Assembly: GCA_023159155.1 (NCBI GenBank)
Contig: JAJNNX010000024.1
Coordinates: forward strand, 434,001-498,000
From: Ustulina deusta
Taxonomy: Eukaryota; Ascomycota; Sordariomycetes; Xylariales; Xylariaceae
Reading direction: 5' to 3'
Length of the DNA stretch: 64,000 bases
Part shown: positions 47,361-58,949 of the stretch, piece by piece
How positions within the stretch are numbered: the first letter of the stretch is position 1
How the letters are laid out: every line of letters starts with the position of its first letter
Position numbers and translations under genes: made by a program
The notes under the pieces: model-generated
What the model was told of the DNA's origin: nothing
Databases searched by the model: none
What the model saw: the letters and a program-made list of their open reading frames with translations, nothing else

Positions 47361-49449
47361 AGCTTGTCTAATCAGCGATCGTGGCGAGGCCAAATGGTGA
47401 GCTAGTTCGTTATGACCAGAATCAGAGCCAACAAGCCAAACGTGTGGCCGTGATCTGAAGTCAATATATTTGATATTGTGGATTTCGAGTGCTTTCGGAC
47501 TGTGGAAGACTGCCTATGGTCCATCTGGTGCATTATTTGACATGTTGCCAACCTATGTAAATTTTGAGAGTAGGTTCAAAACCAGAGTCTTTCATTTACA
47601 TATCTCCCTATTTTATTTAAGGGTCCAAAGTGATATATGACATATCTATCGGAAATGTTCAGAATTTGGGGAGAACCGAAATATTTCATCTCCGAAGTTG
47701 CCCTCATTAGACGCTTTACAATCTACCAACCTAACAGTAATGAAATGCACCTATCGTGTATCCCTCTTCGGAAATTATTCATAGTTCGGTCCTCGAATTA
47801 ATTAATTTATCAGCAGCCTATCAATATCAGCCATTCATGACAAGCTACCCACGATACTCGAGATCTAGGACACATTTACATCAAGATTCAGGCAACCACC
47901 CCCGGGTACCTCCGGGTACCATTGACCACGCCGTTACTGCATTACTGCGTCCGGAGTCGTCATGACGCTGGTGGTGGGACTTCAAGATTTTCTGACATGA
48001 GGTAGGACCCGTAGGATTACCGAGACATCCACTAGTGCACGATAAGCACTGTGATTTCTTGTGCTACCGGGACTTCCTCGGCGTCCGTATTTTCCACATT
48101 TACCCATTGGACGTAATCACAAAGGAAAGGGAGAAACTCCGGCAGGCTGACTAGAGTCCGCTGCTTTTGTTTCAGCCTCTTATCCTCATATTCTAGAGAA
48201 ATATCCGCTTACGGTTTTATCAGGAGCATAGAGGCCATGTGCCGGAGGATTTGATCAAAAAGGGGTATAACATCTCGTCGTATTCAATAGCGTATCAAAG
48301 CAACTTGTTTCACATGACCTATCTTACCGAGCGACTAGCACTCTGATGACATGATAGTGCCACACTTTCAGAGCAAACATGTAGCTATATGTTGCGAAGG
48401 ATTAGCCACGAAAGGAATAGGACTCTTTGAAACAGTGATTATCAGCCCTAATCGATACGCTTCTTTGGCCGTTCCCTACGAACAATATGTGGGAAAAGGG
48501 AATGGCCATGGTAGGACTATAGAGATGTAGAGAGGCGATGACGGCACTGAGTGATTTGGCCGAAGATAAGTAGTAACTCTAGATGCAGCGAATCAGGCGG
48601 CCTTCTATTACAGCAGCTGAAATTCCTACTTCGCGGATGAGGTTATTCTTAGAACTATTCGGCCGTATTTGAAGATCTTGTGCTGTTGATGCAGTTGATG
48701 ACATGGAACTTTGAGTCTTTATTGACATCTCCGCTGTCATGTGGACTGATGACTTCTCTCAATACCATGGAAAGGTGCAGCTTCGAAGATAAGTTAGGTA
48801 ACATAATTATGTTCGATAATGGAAAATCAAGTAAATTGCCCACGCTGTTGTACCATTGTGAATAATAGTCCGCCTGCGGTGATCATACGTGATCCTCTCG
48901 GATGTCCAAAAGGCTGAACCTCAGCGGCGTTGAGGAACGCTAGTCATGATTCTGTGGAACATATCTCTGTTCTGTTTATTTTAGTTTTCCGTTAGCCAAT
49001 GTCCTGCTCTCTCTTTACCAGGTTTGAAGCCTCAGTTACAAGGCCCACTGAGTGTCTTCACGCACGATTTATCGGCGATGTGCTTATTCCCGAGATAGTC
49101 TAGAGCATATCGAAGCAAAAGCCTAGAGGATGTCCTATTGCCGGTTGGATGAGAGACTGAGGCTACGGGCTGAGAGCTAGGAATGGCACAGCATTTATGT
49201 CGTCAGAGCCGAAGATATGGTCAGCTCTAGGGCTAAGTTGTAGGTCGAGAATAAACAAAGTTCATTGAGCAATTGTATATTAATGCCGTACAGAATTGGG
49301 AACTTAAAGACTGCATAGATCCCTTTCTAAGTCTTCAATGATCTATACCATCTGTATACCGAATATCACATCTCAAGTTCTATCAAAGTTGGCATAGAGT
49401 GCCAAGCCAGATTCTTTCTTCGTTACACAGCTGTGTCCCCCTATCCAAT
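47361..49449. other. 2.1-kb gene-free interval before the PKS
   Basis: Contains the PKS promoter. No supported gene is present. No TCGN5CGR match was found in the last 500 bp before the PKS start. The exact palindromic pair cccgggtacctccgggtacc near 47,900 is a short local duplication. Confidence 0.45.
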
Positions 49450-52400
49450 ATGGCCGAGCAATACAAGATGTATCTCTTCGGAGATCAAACGTACGATGTA
49501 CAGCCGCATCTGAAAAACCTTATGCGGTCCAGAGATAATCCACTTTTGGAAGACTTCCTTGTCAAGGCCTATGAGTCAATCCGTCGGGAGATTTACAAAC
49601 TCCCGGCCGAAGCTAGGGATTCTTTTCCTCAGTTTTCGTCTGTGGATGATCTCATTCTGTGGAAGCGAGACGGAAAACGATGTGTAGCACTGGATATGGC
49701 AGTGACTTGTATGTACCAGCTTGGTACCTTCATCAGGTGAGATCATTCCAATATCTTCCACGATCTCAAACCACTGACAAATGCATACAGTCAACATGTC
49801 TCGAGTACACAAGTCTCAAAACCTCATGTACTCGGCATCTGCACGGGAGCTCTGAGTGCAGCTGCAGTCGATTGCAGCCAAAATGTGATGGAGCTTGTGG
49901 CAAATTCAGTTTGCGCTGTTAGGGTCGCCTTCAGAACAGGCCTTCGTGTGACCGAGATGGCACTGCGGATTGAGTCTTCAACATCAAAAGGCGACAAGGA
50001 GTGGTCAATCATCATTCCCGGATTGGCTTCTGCCGAGGCTGTTCTGAGACATTGTGAGACAATGGTAAGAACAACATGCATTCGACGGCTCTGAAGCCGG
50101 CCAGGGGATTGTTACTGAAAATATTTCCTAGACATTACCATCTACGACAAAGCCTTACATTAGTGCTTGCGCTCCGAGTGGAATAACTATTAGCGGACCA
50201 CCACACTCGATTGATCAGTTAAAGAGCCTGGGAGGCGCTGATATGTCAGGAGCCAAGTCTATCCCAGTCTATGCTCCTTATCATGCGCCACATTTGTATA
50301 GTCCGGATGATGTTGATGAAGTTGTTGGAACACTGGGCCACGGTGGCATTCCCTTGAATGGTGCTTGTGGTCCCAAAGATGACAGTTTTGAAGTGTCATT
50401 GAAGGCCGCGGTTCAAATGATTTTATTGCGACCCATCGACTGGAGCGAAATTCTTGAAGACCTCAAGATACACCTCCAAAAGAAGCAACCAAAATCGTTC
50501 CACATCATTCCGATAGGCACGAAAGCCGACCAGCTGATATACACGGCTCTGAAGCAGACTTCCCTGAGCACGTTGTTGCCCCCTCGACAGCCCGGATCCC
50601 AACCTCCCCAGCATGGAACAGTCACAGTTGATCCTTGTTATAGCCCGGGAAAACCTAAGCTCGCCATTATTGGGATGTCTGGGCGGTTTCCCGGTGCTCA
50701 GGATAACGAAGCCTTCTGGGACGTGCTTTACCAAGGACTGGACATGCACAAGGGGGTGCCAGCTCTTCATTGGGATACCAAAACTCACGTAGATCCTACA
50801 GGCAAGCGAAAGAATACAAGTGTGACCCCCTTTGGCTGTTGGCTAGACGATCCGGCAAGTTTCGATGCTCGTTTCTTCAATATCTCGCCGCGCGAGGCGC
50901 CTCAAATCGACCCTGCACAAAGAATCGCCCTCATGACAGCTTATGAGGCTATCGAGCAAGCCGGTATTGTTCCAGACGCCACGCCGTCGACTAGGCGAGA
51001 CCGTGTTGGCGTTTTTTACGGAGTCACTAGCCAGGACTGGTTTGAAACAAATAGCGCCCAGAACATCGATACCTACTTTATCCCAGGAGGAAATATGGCT
51101 TTTATTCCGGGGCGGATCAACTACTTTTTCAAGTTTAGCGGACCAAGTTTTGCTATCAACACAGCATGTTCTTCCAGTCTCGCCGCTATTCATCTTGCAT
51201 GTAACTCGCTTTGGCGGGGTGAGGTCGACACTGCTATTGCCGGCGGAACGAATATCTTAACCAATCCAGATATGACAGCCGGGCTCGATAAAGGACATTT
51301 CCTTTCACAAACCGGAAACTGCAAAACCTTCGACGACTCCGCTGACGGCTATTGCCGTGGTGAAGGTGTTGGCACGGTTATTCTCAAAAGGCTTGACGAC
51401 GCGCTCGCCGATAAGGATCCCATTCTGGGAGTGATATTAGGGGCTTATACGAATCACTCAGCCGAGTCCGAGTCCATCACTCGACCACACGTTGGGGCTC
51501 AACGAGCTGTCTTTAACAAGATCCTCAACCAATCCTCCATAGACCCATATTCAGTTGGATATGTGGAAATGCACGGAACCGGTAGTATGTGATTTCTAGA
51601 GTTTTTGATCTCTCCCTTGGACATTTCGAGACTGATATCTTGGCTTAGCTCAAGCTGGTGACGCGGGCGAAATGTCGAGTGTCCTCGATACATTTGCGCC
51701 GAGTCCCGACAAGACAAGAAACAGAGGTCGAAGTAGCGACCAGGCCTTGTTTCTAGGTTCAGCGAAGGCAAATATAGGTCACGGTGAGGCCGCATCAGGA
51801 ATGGCCAGCCTTTTGAAGGTATTGCTGATGATGCAGAAGAACCTAATTGTACCGCACTGTAAGTACACCCCCCCCCTCCCCGAGTAATCATATATTTCCA
51901 AGCATAACTCGGCCAATGGCATCGCCTTCCTCGCTTTTCTGTTATAGAATTCTGGAATCGGAGAAATGAAACATCACTAACGCTCATGCGCAAAGGTGGG
52001 ATAAAAACTAGGATTAATCACAAATTTCCAACGGACTTGGCAAAACGAAATGTCCACATTGCACTGAAGCCGACGAGCTGGGCAAGAAATGCAGATCCAG
52101 CGAAACCTAGACGAGCTTTTGTGAATAATTTCAGCGCCGCTGGTGGAAACACGGCCATACTTCTTGAGGATGCACCTCTCGTCTCTGAGCCTGTCATTGG
52201 TCTCCCTGACAGTCGGACTCATCATGTTGTTGCTGTTTCGGCTAAGAACAGCATCTCGCTGCAAGGGAATCTTCGATCACTCCATCATTTCCTGAAGCAC
52301 ACTCCAGATGTTCCTCTTGCTCAATTGTCCTACACCACGACAGCACGGCGTATCCATCATCAGCACCGCGTCATGCTTACGGGCACAAGAGTAGAGGACC

Positions 52401-55400
52401 TCTGTGCTCAAATCGATGCGGCCCTACGCGATCAGATCGGGACAACTAGGCCTAAGAGTAGCCCAAAAATAGTTTTTACGTTTACGGGCCAGGGTGCGCA
52501 GTATCCAGGTATGGGCAAAGAACTATACGGAACCTTTTCCCTGTACCGCAACGAGTTGAATCGACTAGACCGCATCTGCCAGAAGCTAGGTTTCCCATCT
52601 TTCCTGCCCATCATAAACGCCAATCCCAAAGACCAAGATCTTAGCCTGTTCAGCCCGATTATTGTCCAACTATCAAGCATCTGCATGCAAATCGCCCTTG
52701 CGAAGCTATGGAGATCATGGGGCGTACTACCCGCCGCCGTACTTGGCCATAGTCTTGGCGAATACGCAGCACTGAATGTAGCAGGAGTCTTATCCGATGC
52801 TAGTACTATTTACCTCGTGGGTATGAGGGCCAAGTTACTACAGGAAAAATGTACCAAGGATACGCACTCCATGTTGGTGGCCAAAGCCTCAGTGGCCGAA
52901 ATTTCAAGTGCTCTTGCTGTCGAGAACAACTTGACGTATGAAGTTGCTTGCACCAACTCACCGACTGAGACCGTCTTAGCCGGTATCAGAGACGACGTTT
53001 CTGTTCTTAAGAACGCCTTGACCGAGGCCGGAATCAAGACAACTTTGCTAAGAGTTCCCTACGCCTTCCATTCTTCTCAGGTCGAGCCTATCCTCAAGGA
53101 CTTCAAAGAAATCGCCGCCAATGTCGCTTACTCTGAAGCAAAGATTCCCGTAATCTGCTCCTTAGATGGGAATATCGTTAACGGTACCGGGGTCGATAGT
53201 TTTGGCCCTGACTACCTTGCACGCCATACCCGGGAACCAGTTAATATGCTTCAAGCTCTCCTTGCAGCGAAGAGTGATCATATCATTCTCGACAAGAGCA
53301 TCACCTTGGAGATCGGTCCACATCCTGCCGTCTCTGGTATGGTAAAGGCGACTCTCGGCTCTCAGGTCAATTGCCTTCCCTCGTTGCAGAGAGACAGGCC
53401 GATTTTCCAGTTACTTGTGGCTGCCCTGAAAGCTCTGTATGTCTCAGGGGTCGATATACGCTGGCCAGCTTATCACAACGATTTCGAGTCCTCTCATAAG
53501 GTAATTTCGATGCCTGCTTACCACTGGGATCTAAAGCCTTACTGGATTCAATACGTGCACGACTGGTCGTTACGCAAGGGGGATCCCGTGCGAACCATCG
53601 CCGCTGGACACACCAGAGAACTTGAAAGCACCACGATCCATCGAGTTGTCGAAGAGTCCGGAGACCTGAAGAAGGCTTCTATTGTCATCGAGTCTGATAT
53701 GGCCCGTACGGACTTTCGCCCGCTGGTTGAAGGCCACGAGGTTGATGGTGTTTCGCTCTGCACTCCGGCGGTCTATGCGGACATTGCACTCAGCCTAGGC
53801 ACGCATCTTCTTGAGCGTTATCATCCGAACAAGACAGCAAACCCACACCTGGAAATAGCAGATATGGCCATTCTAAAAGCTCTTAGTTTGAGAGCCGACG
53901 AGAGCACTCAACAGATTCTTCAAGTCCACGCCGAGGCTGACTGGTTATCGAATTCAGCAGCAATCAAATTCATGACTTTCGATGTAAGCTAGACAGTTCT
54001 CTATAGTTTCCCCTACCAACCACCAGCTCAATGTCATAAATGATGGCTAACAAGTAAATTTTATGATTATAGGCCCGCAAGAAATTACAACAGCATTCGC
54101 GCTGCGTCATCCAGTTTAAAGGTGCAACGCCCGAGAAAAAGATCCCCGAAGCGCTACTACAGAAGATCAAGGTTCTTCGAGAGGGGATAGCTACTGGAAA
54201 CACCGCTCGTTTCAATCGTGCCATGGTCTACCGCGCCATCCGCCCTCTGGCCATATTTCACGAGGAATACCGAGCTGTAGACGAGATTGTGCTGGATAGC
54301 AAGACGCTTGAAGCTACAAGTCGTTTGAGCTTCAAAGAATTCAAGAAGAATGGAAACTTCCACACTCATCCAGGCCTTATTGATGGTCTTACATGGGCTG
54401 CCGGTTTCTCCATGAACTGCAACGACAACAATGACCTTGATAAATCCGTGTTTGTTAACCATGGGTGGCAGTCATTCCAGGCTTTTGAACCAATCAGCGT
54501 TGATAACGAGTATACCACATACTCGCACATGGTTGAGGGAAAAGACAGGTTGTGGCAGGGCGACGTGTTCATCCTATGTGGCGAAAAGATCGTTGCGCGC
54601 TTTGGAGACTTCGCTGTGAGTTTCTTTTCCCACTTTCCAGAAGTATTTATTTCCATTCTGATTATGCAATTCACAGATGCAAGGTGTTCCACGCCGGGTT
54701 CTGAGGGCTATTCTATCTGTTGAAGGCGATAAAAAGTACAAGAAGCCGCGGGGGCGGTCGATTCGGAAAGTGTCGGCACCTGCGTCTCAAGCAATCGGAA
54801 CACCACCGAAGACTCACAGCCAAGTGAAGGAGAATGTTTTACTTTCTCCACATATCGCGCAAGCTATAGCCATTATCGCAGAAGAAAGCGGTATTGCAGA
54901 GTCTGACTTAACCGATGGCACCGTTTTTGGTGACGTTGGAATTGATTCTCTCCTAGGTCTGACTATATCAGCCCGCTTCAAGGAGGAGCTTGATCTAGAT
55001 CTCGACTTCAACGCATTTTTCTACGAGTATCCTACAATTGGCGATCTTAAAGCCTTCCTGGCAGACGATTCAACAAGTTCCGGTCCCGCCGAAGCTCCTA
55101 GTTCTGGATCAAGCGACACAGGGGACCTTGGCCCAGCGACACCTTTCACAGAGTACGAGCCAGTGATAGGATCAAATATTGACCTCGAGAAAGCGCTCGA
55201 TATTATCTCAGAGGAGAGTGGCATAGCTCCAGAGGAACTTACAGATAACAGCAACTTCGCTGACTGTGGAGTGGACTCGCTATTATCGCTTGTCATTGTA
55301 GCTCGCTTTCGCGATGAGCTCAAGATGGATATCCCACACGAATCCCTCTTCCTTGAGTGCCCTACCGTCGGAGACCTAAAGCAGTTGTTTGGCGGCCATA

Positions 55401-56704
55401 CTGAGGAACCTGTTCAGGATGAGTCAGCCACTGAAATCAGTAACATGGACGAGTCGGCCTTAACAGAAAGCAACGCTGTAGCCCTCTCCACCCGCAAGAA
55501 AGCCATTGATGAATATGTCGAAAGGCATACCGCAGGATTTTCGAAGCCTATTACTCAGCCCTTAGATTCTCGTCCATATGACAACACGGCCAAAGTGGTC
55601 CTCGTAACTGGCGCCACTGGAAGCCTGGGGGGTCACCTGGCTTTCAAGCTGGCTCATCGCCCCGATGTTCAAACGATCATCTGTCTCAACCGGGAACATA
55701 GAATCGAAGGCTTTGCGCGACAGGAAAAGGCAATGAAAGACAAAGGCGTGCACTTCCCTGACAGTCTCCTATCCAAACTCATTGTGCTGCAGAGTGACAC
55801 CTCGAAGGCGATGCTTGGGCTGTCTGGGGCAGAATATGAGAAGCTTACGAGCTCGGTAACGCATATTTGCCATCAAGCGTGGCCCATGAGTGTGAAGCGA
55901 CCACTTGCGGGCTTCGAGCCGCAGTTTGCTGTGATGCGCAACCTGATCGATCTCGCAAGCGCTATTGCAGCCAAACGTGCCGAAGGCTTCCGAGTCGGCT
56001 TCCAACTTGTATCATCGATCAGCGTCGTTGGCAACTATAATGGCAGCCGGGTACCCGAGGACCGAGTAAACATTGATGCGCTGCTCCCGGTTGGGTATGC
56101 GGAAGCTAAATGGGGTTGCGAGCGAATGCTTGATGAGACCCTGCATAAATATCCGCAACACTTCCGGGCAATGACGGTACGCCTTGGGCAGATTGCCGGA
56201 TCCAAGGTCAGCGGTTACTGGAACCCGATGGAACATTTCGGCTTCTTGATCAAGTCATCCCAGACGCTGAATGCACTGCCAGACGTTGATGGCACTGCGT
56301 ACTGGACGCCGGTCAATGACATTGCAGGCACGCTTGCAGATCTCAACCTAGCGGACCATCGTTCGCCCTGCTACCCATTCTATCATATAGAGAACCCAGT
56401 CGGGCAACCGTGGAAGGAATTAAACGTCATCCTGGCGGATGCTCTGAAGATCCCCAGGCAGAACCTGATTCCCCTGGAGGAGTGGACACAACGTGTAAGG
56501 GTTGCGCCACAGCGCAACAATCCGGCATCGGCCTTGGTAGACTTCTTGGACACGAATTACTTGCGTATGTCTTGCGGCGGACTCGTCCTAGATCCCAAAA
56601 ACGCGATCGAGCACTCATCCACATTGGCTGCTGTCGGTCCTCTAAGCGAAGAAGTGGTAAGAAGGTACATTTACGTGTGGAAAGAGATTGGCTTCCTGGA
56701 TTAG
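49450..56704 (+). CDS. Non-reducing polyketide synthase, SAT-KS-AT-PT-ACP-ACP-R
   Basis: Seven exons join in frame to 2,260 residues: 49,450-49,736, 49,791-50,064, 50,132-51,584, 51,649-51,858, 51,996-53,983, 54,073-54,615 and 54,677-56,704. All introns are GT-AG. The start was chosen at MAEQYK, whose FGDQT-type N-terminus is typical of SAT. SAT has GICTG with Cys113 and YHAPHLY with His241. KS has Cys533 (TACSSS), His668 (HGTGT, split by intron 3) and His716. AT has GQGAQ at 906 and Ser994 in GHSLGEY. PT has His1322 and Asp1508. ACP serines are 1676 and 1786. The C-terminal reductase has TGATGSLGG at 1896-1904 and a YxxxK at Tyr2059/Lys2063. It should condense malonyl-CoA units, cyclise them by PT control and release an aldehyde with NAD(P)H. 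There is no methyltransferase or thioesterase domain. All catalytic residues are present, so it looks functional. Product unknown. Confidence 0.95.
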
Positions 56705-57337
56705 GAGATAAACAAATTTCCTAGAATAGACGGTGTTTTGATCTTGCCGCGAGAACTTATCGCGGAGCCTTTGATTTGTTGACAGGGGCTGTATTGCTAC
56801 CGATGGAGTGGCTCAGGGGCAGTGCCAAGGGGCTAGTACGGGGTATACTAGGGCCGAAAGGCTTGTATATATAGCCCAGCTTGGCAGGTCTATTGGAGTT
56901 GTTCGGCAGGTCAGAATTGCTCTGTCCATATTGCTGGACTAGTTCTTGGAATATACTGAATGGGCTTTCACACTACTTCGACTATTATATAGCCAACACC
57001 GATTAACTTGGCGAGAAATTCTCTGTAGCTAGATCAGCATCTTCACCTCTTTCACTTAGGTGTTATCGTTGAATTCAAGTATATTATGATCAAATGAGTT
57101 CCAAGTGAATCTAGTGATGTTGAAGAAAAGTACAACTGTCTGAAATTTCCTCGCCCTGCCCACTTCCACCTTGAGGGTGACAACCTCCAGATGCAATTCT
57201 TGACCAAAGCTGACAATGGCTTTACAAGCGCATGTACAGCCGTCTAAACTGTACACTGTCGCTGGTAGCACCTGACGTGCTAGAATAGCCGGTCGAATAG
57301 TACGACGCAATGCCCAGCTCTGTCATCGATATATCGA
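56705..57337. other. Convergent 3' intergenic region
   Basis: Lies between the 3' ends of the PKS and the secreted-protein gene. No supported gene is present. A minus-strand frame at 57,056-57,310 has no recognisable features. Confidence 0.45.
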
Positions 57338-57976
57338 TTACAGGTCGTTTGCCCCAGGGCGGAATCCGGGGCGGTAAATGATCTATGTCGATTAGTCAGA
57401 GTCATAAAGCGTGAATGGTACCCATCTTTTGCGTTTCTAACTTACCCAGAGTTCGCCAGTGCCATCCCAACTTTGCTGGGTAGCGCTGCAGAGCGCTGCA
57501 TAACTACAAACACTGGTACCCGGTGAAGCATCTTTTAGATGGATTTCGCCGCCCTGGACCCATCTGGTGTTGGTTGCACCGGACTCTCCGGTGGCAACAA
57601 TGCTGTAGGATGTCGCCCACCAGCTCTTATCGCTGGCACAAAAATTTCCCGGAGGCCAAGAGGAGTTCTTCAGTTCAACATAACCCAATGACGCACAGGT
57701 CAGACCTTTGCGAGAAACGAGCACCTCAGCGTCATCGCCCCGGCGATTCATGCAGTGATCACTCGAGGCGCCTGCCTTGAACTTGACCACGAAGCTTTCA
57801 CCAGGTGGCGGGTCCGTAGGATAGTATACACAGGCGTTAACGGACGCACCTGAGAGAAACGGGTTATTCGCTGAGCATTGAAAATTTTCAGAACAACACT
57901 TACCTGTTCCTGCTTCGACACAGGACAGAAGAGCCGCTGCTAGAAGGAGGGCGGAACTGCGAAGCGTGAACTGCAT
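57338..57976 (-). CDS. Small secreted cysteine-rich protein
   Basis: I do not recognise a family. Starting at MQFTL (57,976; good context, acaacaATG), residues 1-22 form a classic signal peptide (SSALLLAAALLSCVEA) likely cut before GTGKCC. The mature part has nine Cys, a Pro-rich YYPTDPPPGESF, one NSS glycosylation site and Trp pairs, so it is probably a disulphide-bonded extracellular protein. Read without splicing it ends ...GTGELWVS at 57,437. However, the last codons are a perfect donor (gtaagt), followed by a branch-like ctgactaat and an acatag acceptor. Splicing 57,383-57,445 adds 14 residues ending at 57,338 (191 aa total). I prefer this model, but the unspliced one is possible. An alternative start lies 8 codons upstream (58,000). 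An effector-like role is only a guess. Confidence 0.7.
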
Positions 57977-58949
57977 TGTTGTGTCGCTTAAAAGTTTCAA
58001 AGTTGTTTGAGAGATGATACAGCTGTGCGTAGCTAGAAAGTGATGAATAGTGAGAATGTCTGGGTGAGAACTGATATGTGTTTGGCTGGTTTATATCGAT
58101 ATTCTAGTGATACCTGGACGACTGCTCCTCCATGGCCTCTGAAGTCTCAGCTGAGTTGAGAGTCTAGGCACTAGGCCAATTACAGCACCATAACAATTGA
58201 AACTCAGCTATTGTGAGGTTCTAGACTCAAGGACGACATCTAGATCAACCTCTCGAACCCGAGCAGCTTTCAATAATGAGCGCTTTCACTATCCTAAATC
58301 GTAATCCGCCTCTACGGGTTCGTTATATTCGCCCGAATTGACGACGGATTTGGACTTTACGCCGACCAATCCACCACGTGGCTAGCCGCGACAATCAGCT
58401 CAACATGGGTAACACGCTCTAGCCTTTCCCCTGGTAACTCTCAACTAGGTGCCAGGCAGCCCACAATATGTCTGTTAACGGAACGATGAGCTGAGGCACA
58501 AGTCTGGCCCCGTCTAAATGTGGGATGGGCTGTTTGCCTTCAGGTTAGATTGAAGAGCTAGTGATCAGCCTCTGAATTATGTACCTTGTAGGGCGTGGCT
58601 GCAGCAGGGGTGCGGGTTTCGGGGAGGGGCGCGCTGGGTCTAGAATACGCAAGCTACTAAAAAAAATCATCTAGTGTAGTGACAGCGATAGACATGAGAG
58701 ACTATTGATTTGGTTAGATGGTGACGCGCCAAACGGACGGCAAGGACCGATTAAATGAACAGCTATTCGGAATTCCAGCAGGCATGACCGAAACAACAGA
58801 CGGCGAGGCCTGAACATTGTACAGAGGACTTAGAAATAAATAAGTAGGGGCTGTTCGCGATCAGGGAGTCTATCACGGCATCGGGTCAGTTCACATCCCA
58901 TTCAGTTAAACATCTCTTGTCGCTACGCAAAACTCCCAAACTGACAAAA
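57977..58949. promoter_or_regulatory. Divergent intergenic region
   Basis: Roughly 1 kb between the divergent secreted-protein and RHS genes, and so the likely location of both promoters. No specific motif was identified and no gene is seen. Confidence 0.45.

Noticed and set aside
51859..51995. Acceptor at ttatag (near 51,946) for PKS intron 4
   Set aside because: Using it breaks the reading frame through the conserved C-G-I-K-T-R-I-N-H stretch. The acceptor cgcaaag at 51,995 restores it exactly.
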